23,962 nucleotides of DNA from an uncultured Flavobacteriaceae bacterium (GTDB lineage: Bacteria; Bacteroidota; Bacteroidia; Flavobacteriales; Flavobacteriaceae), in the NCBI GenBank assembly GCA_938074515.1, contig CALJFV010000178.1, positions 1-23,962 of the forward strand, written 5' to 3'. The position numbers and the translations under genes are program-made. This document shows positions 6,695 through 13,265 of this stretch, one piece after another. Every line of letters begins with the position of its first letter. Position 1 is the stretch's first letter. Under the pieces are notes generated by a model. The model searched no databases. It saw only the letters and a program-made list of their open reading frames with translations, and was not told the DNA's origin.

Positions 6695-7584
6695 AGAATA
6701 TTAGCTTCGTGGGCTTGAATTAAGACACCATTCTCTCTAGGAGTAAGGCTGACCCGTCTCATAAAGTTTTTACTGCGATAGAGATAGGTCATTTCTTTAA
6801 TTTGCCCCTCGGCACGACGCACGGCCAGTTCACTTTTCCAAATACCTTTTTTTGGCTTTTTATCGTGATACACGGCATTTTCAGGACCCGTTACGGACGG
6901 ACATTTTAAATCTTCAGGAATACCAAAGAGCCTTTGGGCCACCAGATAGGCTTGATTTAAGTTCATTCCCGGCATGAGCAAGGTTTCACTCACCGAAGGG
7001 GAGGTCAAATCATCAGAGACAGTGCGTGAGTATTGAGGAATATTTAGCCCTTCTGAAGGCACACCAGTAGAAGTTTCAGAGTATACCTCTTGAGTCTCTT
7101 GCAGATAGGCAGCGTATTGGGCCGCATTCATTTTATGTCCTGGCGGGGCGTAAGGCCCGAGATATCCGCTAAAGGCATAGCCTTGTAAATCATTAAAACG
7201 AACAGCATACATCGAGCCAGGAATTCCTCCTACGGTCATCGTATGATTTTCAGGCATTTGCGCTACTAAAATCTTTGAGCCCCATGGCATTAATGTGAGT
7301 CGCTCGCTGTGGAGATTATTGTGTGCTCTTAGATAGAGGCCTCCCGGTGCCAAGACATAGGCATAAGTTTCAGCACTCATTATCGAGCTTAAATCACATT
7401 CGGATTCTTCTAAGGTTACAATAGCTTGGTTTTGTGTTTGGGTGAATTTTGGCTGATTTAAATCCGTTTGCGAATTCTCAACAGGAAGTTGCTCAGGAGT
7501 CAGGAGTTGAACGTCATTAGGAATGTCGCAGCCTAAACAAATACTGGCGGTGCCAAAAACGGCGGAAAAAATTAGTGCATTCAT
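6691..7584 (-). CDS. Secreted SH3-like domain protein, unknown role
   Basis: I do not recognise this as a named family. The 297-residue protein begins with a hydrophobic stretch (MNALIFSAVFGTASICLGC) that looks like a signal peptide lacking the usual positive N-region. A Cys follows Leu-Gly, but the -3 residue is Cys, so it is a poor lipobox. Residues 75-145 resemble a bacterial SH3 domain: YVLAPGGLYLRAHNN, SERLTLMPWGSKILV, then MYAVRFNDLQGYAFSGYLGP, the usual pattern for SH3 domains of cell-wall and periplasmic proteins. The C-terminal half (about 200-297) includes an EDLKCPSVTGPENAV segment and a basic, Tyr-rich end, without a clear family. No catalytic motif is visible. An envelope location is likely. 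Start: the ATG at 7584, as no other start exists before an upstream in-frame stop at 7615-7617. Confidence 0.6.
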   Translation of the reverse strand: MNALIFSAVFGTASICLGCDIPNDVQLLTPEQLPVENSQTDLNQPKFTQTQNQAIVTLEESECDLSSIMSAETYAYVLAPGGLYLRAHNNLHSERLTLMPWGSKILVAQMPENHTMTVGGIPGSMYAVRFNDLQGYAFSGYLGPYAPPGHKMNAAQYAAYLQETQEVYSETSTGVPSEGLNIPQYSRTVSDDLTSPSVSETLLMPGMNLNQAYLVAQRLFGIPEDLKCPSVTGPENAVYHDKKPKKGIWKSELAVRRAEGQIKEMTYLYRSKNFMRRVSLTPRENGVLIQAHEANIL

Positions 7585-7607
7585 AGATAAAGGAATTAAA
7601 AGTGAAA

Positions 7608-7639
7608 CAAAAAATTAGGTAGAGGTATTCCGATATCAA
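7608..7639 (-). promoter_or_regulatory. Possible promoter for the SH3-like gene
   Basis: On the minus strand TAATTTTTTG (7617 to 7608) resembles TAnnTTTG with one or two extra T, and TTG (7639 to 7637) lies 19 bases upstream. This would give a leader of roughly 18 bases. The match is imperfect. Confidence 0.3.
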
Positions 7640-7731
7640 TGAATGTTTTTGTGTGTTTTATGCTAAGTCCAAAAGCTGTTCCAATTTTGTCTGCCGCCTA
7701 TGTTCTAACAAATGTTTAACACAAAATTCCA

Positions 7732-7763
7732 TTGCTGCCCTATTTTTTGATTTGTTAACTTTG
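7732..7763 (+). promoter_or_regulatory. Probable promoter for the CYTH gene
   Basis: TAACTTTG at 7756-7763 is an exact TAnnTTTG -7 element with TTG at 7732-7734 as the -33 element, 21 bases apart. Transcription would start near 7770, about 18 bases before the ATG at 7788. Confidence 0.5.
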
Positions 7764-7787
7764 AACCTTTAACACTCCCCCTTCAAT

Positions 7788-8288
7788 ATGGGATTATCCC
7801 TTGAAATAGAACGTAAATTTCTGGTTTTGAGTCAGACATTTATCTCCCAAGCGAGTCGGCGCATTGAAATGCGTCAAGGTTATTTAAATACTGATGCCCG
7901 GCGCGTAGTGCGGGTTCGCCTATCTAAGGATTTAGATTCCAATCAGCGCCAAGCATTTTTAACCATTAAAGGGAAGTCTTCAGATGACGGATTGAGTCGT
8001 GTAGAATGGGAACAAGCAATCGATTATCAAGAAGGGGAGCAGCTCTTGGGACTTTGTTTGCCTTATCCTATTGAAAAAATAAGATACTTAGTTCCTTTTC
8101 AGGGCCATAATTTTGAAGTCGATGTGTTTCAAGGACAAAACCAGGGTTTGATCGTGGCCGAGATTGAATTGCCAGAGGTTAATGCCGAATTCCAGCGCCC
8201 TGATTGGCTGGGGGCGGAGGTGAGCTCGCAAGGAAAATACACGAATGCCTCCTTGGCGGAAAAGCCCTTTTTAACTTGGATTGATTAA
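7788..8288 (+). CDS. CYTH domain protein, probable triphosphatase
   Basis: CYTH proteins bind triphosphate-containing substrates in a beta tunnel lined by acidic and basic residues; bacterial single-domain members are commonly tripolyphosphatases or thiamine-triphosphatase-like enzymes. The 166-residue protein has the N-terminal signature ExExK at E6, E8 and K10 (SLEIERKFLV). It also has the paired basic strand VVRVRL, the FLTIKGKSS strand, a SRVEWE strand, the acidic FEVDVF and VAEIELP strands and the terminal KYTNASLAEKPF, which matches the YxNxxLA ending of the family. The protein should be cytoplasmic. It is a single gene between two minus-strand units, and its last 18 bases overlap the end of cutC. 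The true substrate cannot be read from sequence. Confidence 0.88.
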   Translation: MGLSLEIERKFLVLSQTFISQASRRIEMRQGYLNTDARRVVRVRLSKDLDSNQRQAFLTIKGKSSDDGLSRVEWEQAIDYQEGEQLLGLCLPYPIEKIRYLVPFQGHNFEVDVFQGQNQGLIVAEIELPEVNAEFQRPDWLGAEVSSQGKYTNASLAEKPFLTWID

Positions 8289-8999
8289 GTTGTTTAAGCG
8301 TTCAGGGTTTATTTCGCGTCTTTGACCTTTTTGTCGGTGCTCTTCAAAGAAAACATTTGTATCGGGTTGCTGCTCGGTAATCAGTTCAGAGGCAGAAGCA
8401 TGAATTGCCTTGAACCCTGCCTGAGCAAAAAGACTTCGGTTGTTGGCATTAATTCCGCCACCAGGCATAATGGTCATCTGTCCTCCCAAATCAACATGGA
8501 GCCTTGTAAGTAATTCAAAGCCTTCTTGAGCCGTCGGTGCCTGACCAGAGGTAAGCAGGGTATGACAGCCCAAATCGCTGAGTGATTTTGCTGAATCCAA
8601 AGGATTGGGTGTCCAATCAAAAGCGCGATGGGCCGTAATGTGAATTTTAGGGTTTATGGCTTGTGCCTCGCGAATTAGTGCTGCTATGGTCTTGAGGTCC
8701 AAGGTAAAATCCGAATTGAGCGCCCCAATTACAATTCCCTCCGCGCCAGATTCGACCACAAGTCTAAGGTCGTGAGTCATGGTAATGATCTCCTGATGTG
8801 AATAATAAAACCCCCCAATGCGCGGACGAATCAAAACGTGGACAGGGATTTGGGTTTGGTTTTTAACTTGAGTAAAAAGCCCCATACTTGGCGTAAGCCC
8901 ACCGACTTCCAGGCCCATACATAATTCAATACGATCGGCACCCAACTCTTGGGCCATTTTGGCACCGTCTAAAGATTGAACACAAATCTCTACAATCAT
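8271..8999 (-). CDS. cutC: CutC family protein
   Basis: CutC is a TIM-barrel protein long called a copper homeostasis protein, though its real biochemical role is uncertain and the copper link is disputed. The 242-residue sequence has the family's conserved parts: the start MIVEICVQSLDGAKMAQELGADRIELC, GGLTPS, VHVLIRPRIGGFYYS, ITAHRAFD, LLTSGQAPTAQEG and MPGGGINANN. The ATG at 8999 overlaps the stop of the upstream hexosaminidase gene in an ATGA arrangement, so the two are translationally coupled. CutC next to a GH20 glycosidase fits a carbohydrate rather than a metal role at least as well, which is inference. Its final codons overlap the convergent CYTH gene by 18 bases. Confidence 0.93.
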   Translation of the reverse strand: MIVEICVQSLDGAKMAQELGADRIELCMGLEVGGLTPSMGLFTQVKNQTQIPVHVLIRPRIGGFYYSHQEIITMTHDLRLVVESGAEGIVIGALNSDFTLDLKTIAALIREAQAINPKIHITAHRAFDWTPNPLDSAKSLSDLGCHTLLTSGQAPTAQEGFELLTRLHVDLGGQMTIMPGGGINANNRSLFAQAGFKAIHASASELITEQQPDTNVFFEEHRQKGQRREINPERLNNLINPS

Positions 9000-11389
9000 T
9001 TTTCAAAAATTATTTCGTCAATAAACGTCCAAGAAGTTTGTCCTGCCCCTTGTTGCCCTTCAGGAATAATCCCGAAAGGGATGACCTTAATGGCACATGA
9101 TTTTATGGCTTTTCCAAGTGCATTTGGGAGCACCCAACTTTGTTCATGAGGTCCGTTTTGAGCCGGAGATTCAACAGGTAAATTTAATGTTTGACTGCTG
9201 CCGTTTGAGTAAATTAATTCAAGCATAATGCTTTTAGGCGAATAAATCCATTGCCCTGGACTGTGATAAAATCGCATATTAAGGCGATCAGCCTCTGCCG
9301 CTTGTTTTAAGTCGAGCTCTATGGAAACCTCATTTCCCAAAAAACCCAGCCACTCACTGTCACCATAGCGCTTATTGTCCCCGCGCTTACCGTTGGTAAG
9401 CGCTACTATACCCCCCGCATTGTAACTCGAGTGCGGCTTTGGTTCTACATTGCTCACGCTCCCTAAGCCAGGGTGCAACATCAAACTATCTCGCATTACT
9501 CGCCCTGTGGGCATGCCATTGCGCAAAAGGCGCGCCTGGATTCCAGCATCCTCTTCAATACTGATGGGACCAAGATATGGGGTCCAATCGCCCTGACCCA
9601 GGCGATATTCCATATCCAGATCGTCAAGTGGATTGATCAAGGCGTAAGAGATTTTAGGTTTAGAAAACAGTTGATCCTGTTCCTGGCTAAATTCTACTCG
9701 ATGAATCGAGGCGATGTCGTATAAATGGTTGGCGTAATTGACCCCCATAGCGTCCAGGCGGGCGAAAAATGAACCAACACGGCGGGTGAATCCGGCATAT
9801 TCCCGGTCCAAAGATTTTGCAGGACCATGCCAAACCACTTCGCTCAAAGCTAAAATGCGTGGAAATACCATGTACTGTACTTGCTCGAAAGTAGGCATAT
9901 ATTCGGTCCATACGTTGCCTTGGGCCCCTAAAATATATTTGGCCTGTTCAGGGCTTAATTCATGAGGAATTGGGTTGTAGCCATACACTTTTTTTAAGGG
10001 CAAGTAGCCACCAATGGCCAGGGGCTCTTCGGGCAAATCGCTTTGATAGTAATCAAAATAACAATGTGAAGTAGGCGTCATAATGACGTTATGCCCTTGC
10101 TTAGCAGCTTCAATTCCTCCTTGGGTCCCACGCCATGACATGACTGTGGCATTGGGCGCTAGGCCACCTTCTAAGATTTCATCCCATCCGATAATTTGTT
10201 TGCCCTGGCTGTTGATAAAGGCCTCCATTCGGGTAATAAAATAACTCTGTAATTCGTGTTCATCTGCAAGCCCATTGGCTTTAATCACTCCTTGACATGC
10301 AGCGCATGCGGCCCAATGTGTCTTTGGTGCTTCATCACCGCCAATATGGAGGTAGGGCCCAGGAAATAAGGCCATAACTTCTTCTAATACGGCCTCCAAA
10401 AAGGCAAAAGTTTCCTCTTTTGTGCAATAAATGTCTTCAAAAACCCCCCATTTTGTGGCGACGTCAACCCCCTCTGATGTGCAGCCTAACTCAGGATAGG
10501 CAGAGATGGCTGCTTGGGCGTGCCCTGGCATTTCTATCTCTGGAATAATGGTAATGTGGCGCTTTGCGGCATAAGCGACTACTTCTTTAATCTCGTCTTG
10601 GGTGTAATATCCGCCATATGGCGTGTCATCAAACTGATGAGGCTCTGCTGAGTAGTGTCCCACCAAAGTTTCCTTACGTACACTTCCGTGCTGAGTTAGA
10701 TTTGGGAAGGATTTTATTTCAATACGCCAGCCTTGGTCCTCAGTAAGGTGCCAATGAAAATAGTTCATTTTCAACAGAGCCAAATAATCGATGTATTGTT
10801 TGATCTGATCCGGGCCAAAAAAGTGCCGCCCTACATCCAAATGCATCCCTCGATAGGCAAATTTTGGGCGGTCTTTTATCAGACCTGTGGGTAAATAAAA
10901 TGGACGGTGCTCTTTATTTTTTTGTTCCAAATATTCAGGCATGAGTTGGCGCAGAGATTGAGCGGCATAAAAAGCGCCCAAGTCATCAGAGGCACTAATG
11001 CTTAAATGCTCTTTTTGGATTTCTAGATGGTAAGCGCCGCTGGCAAGTGCCGTATCCACACTAAAGCTCCACTGAGCCCGATTCTGGGCCATATTTTGAG
11101 TTTCTGTAATGACTCCTACTCGCTGTTTCGGCGCCATAATTCTTTTCAATAAAAAACCATGTGGGGTTAAATAGTCCTCCAAAAATTGCTTTGTAAGATT
11201 AAATGAATCAGGAATCGACCACGAGATATTGGCTTGAACTAAATGTTTCTGGCCGCTCGGATAAGTGACTTGAGGTTGCGGAATAATATGGGTTAAGTCT
11301 TTGGAGTCGATGGGCTCAGGAGCCTGACAAGCCAAAAACAAAAGGAATAATATTAGAAAACTGCCGTGTCGTTTCATGGGTTGATTCAT
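8996..11389 (-). CDS. Beta-N-acetylhexosaminidase, GH20 lipoprotein
   Basis: GH20 enzymes remove terminal N-acetylglucosamine or N-acetylgalactosamine from glycans such as chitin fragments by substrate-assisted catalysis. I take the ATG at 11389 (MNQPMKRHG), giving 797 residues; the ATG at 11377 is equally possible. A short hydrophobic segment ends FLACQAP, a lipobox with the lipid-bearing Cys about residue 21, so it should be an envelope lipoprotein. Next are a GH20b-type N-terminal domain (about 35-165) and the catalytic barrel starting FAYRGMHLDVGRHF. It shows MNYFHWHLTEDQGWRIEI, IPEIEMPGHA and the catalytic pair D352-E353 in HIGGDEAPKTHW. The last 200 or so residues look like a chitobiase C-terminal region plus a discoidin-like sugar-binding fold (SEWLGFLGNEVSIELDL). 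The gene is coupled to cutC. Confidence 0.93.
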   Translation of the reverse strand: MNQPMKRHGSFLILFLLFLACQAPEPIDSKDLTHIIPQPQVTYPSGQKHLVQANISWSIPDSFNLTKQFLEDYLTPHGFLLKRIMAPKQRVGVITETQNMAQNRAQWSFSVDTALASGAYHLEIQKEHLSISASDDLGAFYAAQSLRQLMPEYLEQKNKEHRPFYLPTGLIKDRPKFAYRGMHLDVGRHFFGPDQIKQYIDYLALLKMNYFHWHLTEDQGWRIEIKSFPNLTQHGSVRKETLVGHYSAEPHQFDDTPYGGYYTQDEIKEVVAYAAKRHITIIPEIEMPGHAQAAISAYPELGCTSEGVDVATKWGVFEDIYCTKEETFAFLEAVLEEVMALFPGPYLHIGGDEAPKTHWAACAACQGVIKANGLADEHELQSYFITRMEAFINSQGKQIIGWDEILEGGLAPNATVMSWRGTQGGIEAAKQGHNVIMTPTSHCYFDYYQSDLPEEPLAIGGYLPLKKVYGYNPIPHELSPEQAKYILGAQGNVWTEYMPTFEQVQYMVFPRILALSEVVWHGPAKSLDREYAGFTRRVGSFFARLDAMGVNYANHLYDIASIHRVEFSQEQDQLFSKPKISYALINPLDDLDMEYRLGQGDWTPYLGPISIEEDAGIQARLLRNGMPTGRVMRDSLMLHPGLGSVSNVEPKPHSSYNAGGIVALTNGKRGDNKRYGDSEWLGFLGNEVSIELDLKQAAEADRLNMRFYHSPGQWIYSPKSIMLELIYSNGSSQTLNLPVESPAQNGPHEQSWVLPNALGKAIKSCAIKVIPFGIIPEGQQGAGQTSWTFIDEIIFEK

Positions 11390-11407
11390 TGTCGGGTTAA
11401 GGTACAA

Positions 11408-11574
11408 AATAGAGGTTTATGGACTGATTTTTGGCGTTGAAAATCCCAAATTTGCCCGTCATAAATTCTGTAAAATGGCCAAAGGATTTTACCAAAATAA
11501 GGTATCTTTACTGAAGATTAACGGGTTTTTACTCGTAGTTGAAAGATCAGAAAAACACCTCAAAATAATGACTT
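11408..11574. other. Divergent intergenic region, GH20 lipoprotein / ricT
   Basis: These 167 bases must hold the promoters of both flanking genes. The only near match for the ricT direction is TATCTTTA (11503-11510), one base off the -7 consensus and without a convincing -33 element. In the other direction only a shortened TATTTTG (11411 to 11405) is seen. No gene, repeat or strong hairpin was noticed. Confidence 0.3.
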
Positions 11575-12738
11575 ATGGGATGTGCCAGCTGCAGCACTGG
11601 AAAGGACGGAACGCCGAGAGGGTGTAAAAATAATGGCACCTGCGGCACCGATGGCTGCAATAAACTCACCGTTTTTGACTGGTTGGGAAATATGTCATTG
11701 CCCGCTGATATGACCCCATTTTACGGGGTCGAAGTACGGTTTAAAAATGGCCGAAAGGAATTTTTTGACAACCGCGATCAGTTGGGTTTATCCATTGGCG
11801 ATGTAGTGGCGACTGAGGCTTCTCCGGGACACGACATTGGCATTGTAACTTTGACCGGAGAATTGGTACGCGTTCAGATTAAACGTAAAAAGGAGTCCAT
11901 GAATTTGGAATCTTACCCCAAAATTTATCGAAAGGCGTCCCAAAAAGATATAGATCTTTGGCAGAGTTTACGACAAAAGGAAGATGAGGTTCAGAAGCGT
12001 TCTAGGGAAATTGCCATGGGATTGAAACTCAAAATGAAAATCAGTGATGTCGAATTTCAGGGCGATGGAAGCAAAGCCATTTTTTATTATACGGCCGAAG
12101 AGCGGGTTGATTTTAGACAATTGATCAAGGAATTTGCCAGGGCTTTTAGCACGCGTATTGAAATGAAACAAGTGGGGTTCAGGCAAGAAGCTGCTCGCTT
12201 GGGAGGTATAGGATCATGCGGCCGGGAATTGTGCTGCTCAACATGGCTTACTGACTTTAGATCAGTTAATACAGGTGCGGCGCGTTATCAACAATTGTCC
12301 TTAAATCCGCAAAAACTTGCCGGGCAATGCGGAAAACTCAAGTGCTGTCTTAATTTTGAGCTAGACGCCTATATGGAAGCTTTAAAAGTGTTTCCAAAAA
12401 TGGAGGTTAAATTAAAAACTGAAAAAGGGGTGGCGCTGTGTCAGAAAATAGACATTTTCAAAGGCCTTATGTGGTACTGCTACGATAAAGAGTTTATGAA
12501 TTGGCATGAGTTGCCGGTGGCAAAGGTCAACGAGATCATCGAGGCCAATAAAAAAGGCCAAAAGGCAGAAAGCCTCGAGGCATATGCCGTAGAGCAGGCT
12601 CCCAAAGATCAAGAAACATACAACAATGTGGTAGGCCAAGACAGTCTTACACGATTTGACCAACCCAAAAGAAAAAAGTCGCGTAGTAAGAACAGAGGTG
12701 CTAAAAACCGCAGAAAAAACCAAAATAAAAATGCCTAG
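11575..12738 (+). CDS. ricT: PSP1-domain protein, RicT/YaaT family
   Basis: RicT (YaaT) belongs to the PSP1-domain family; in Bacillus it works with RicA and RicF in a complex carrying iron-sulfur clusters that affects RNA processing. The 387-residue protein opens with a Cys-rich head typical of Bacteroidota members (MGCASCSTGKDGTPRGC, then TCGTDGC). It continues with the PSP1 region and carries the paired Cys motifs GSCGRELCCS (C215, C220, C221) and GQCGKLKCC (C252, C257, C258), likely metal or cluster ligands. The C-terminus is a strongly basic Lys/Arg/Asn tail (last 25 residues), which could touch RNA. RicA and RicF are not in the window. The gene overlaps gldH by eight bases, an order found in many Bacteroidota. 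Confidence 0.88.
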   Translation: MGCASCSTGKDGTPRGCKNNGTCGTDGCNKLTVFDWLGNMSLPADMTPFYGVEVRFKNGRKEFFDNRDQLGLSIGDVVATEASPGHDIGIVTLTGELVRVQIKRKKESMNLESYPKIYRKASQKDIDLWQSLRQKEDEVQKRSREIAMGLKLKMKISDVEFQGDGSKAIFYYTAEERVDFRQLIKEFARAFSTRIEMKQVGFRQEAARLGGIGSCGRELCCSTWLTDFRSVNTGAARYQQLSLNPQKLAGQCGKLKCCLNFELDAYMEALKVFPKMEVKLKTEKGVALCQKIDIFKGLMWYCYDKEFMNWHELPVAKVNEIIEANKKGQKAESLEAYAVEQAPKDQETYNNVVGQDSLTRFDQPKRKKSRSKNRGAKNRRKNQNKNA

Positions 12739-13222
12739 GACATGGACTGCAGTTTTGTGGCTGTTGTTAATTGGGGCCTGTGCTTCTGATCAGATTGCAG
12801 ACTATCAAAGTATTGACCAAGGGCTTTGGGCCGACGATCAGAAAATAGAATTCAACCTGCCACCCCTCGATAGTTTGACCCAATACGATGTTCTTTTGAG
12901 TCTTAGAAATAGCAATGACTACCCATTTAACAACGTATTTTTATTGGTCACCATGACTCATCCTGATGGTCTCGCCGAAAGAGACACTCTTGAATACCGA
13001 ATGGCAGCCCCAGATGGGACTTGGCTGGGGGTCGGCTCCGGAAATATCAAAGATAATTTATTGACCTACAAAGAGTCAATGGTCTTTGATAAAACAGGTC
13101 AATATCAGCTCTCTATCCAGCACGCCTTGCGCAATAATGGTCAAGTTCAGGGCGTTTCCCAGTTAAAGGGCATTGTGGAGTTGGGTTATCAGATAAAACC
13201 TCACCAGCAGAAGGGCAACTAG
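12731..13222 (+). CDS. gldH: Gliding motility lipoprotein GldH
   Basis: GldH is a lipoprotein first found as necessary for gliding in Flavobacterium and is specific to Bacteroidota; its exact task in gliding or type IX secretion is unclear. I place the start at the ATG at 12731, giving 163 residues, because it puts a clean signal peptide first (MPRTWTAVLWLLLIGAC) with the lipid-bearing Cys at residue 17. A longer open frame upstream lies inside ricT and has no signal features. The body shows the family's single beta domain (YDVLLSLRNSNDYPFNNVFLL, then DTLEYRMAAPDGTWLGVGSG and GQYQLSIQHALRN). It overlaps ricT by eight bases and lies 43 bases before the PBP1A gene; the ricT-gldH-PBP trio supports the call. 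It implies a gliding-type or T9SS-bearing organism, though other gld genes are not visible. Confidence 0.9.
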   Translation: MPRTWTAVLWLLLIGACASDQIADYQSIDQGLWADDQKIEFNLPPLDSLTQYDVLLSLRNSNDYPFNNVFLLVTMTHPDGLAERDTLEYRMAAPDGTWLGVGSGNIKDNLLTYKESMVFDKTGQYQLSIQHALRNNGQVQGVSQLKGIVELGYQIKPHQQKGN

Positions 13223-13265
13223 TTTGCTTGTCACAGCGGACAGGATTAAAGTAATTTGAGGGGAA

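Noticed and set aside
8271..11389. A copper-resistance operon
   Set aside because: Apart from cutC there is no copper pump, chaperone or regulator, and the partner is a glycosidase; the copper role of CutC is itself doubtful.
12656..12730. An upstream extension of gldH
   Set aside because: The extra 25 residues lie inside ricT, are highly basic and would bury the lipoprotein signal peptide that starts at 12731.
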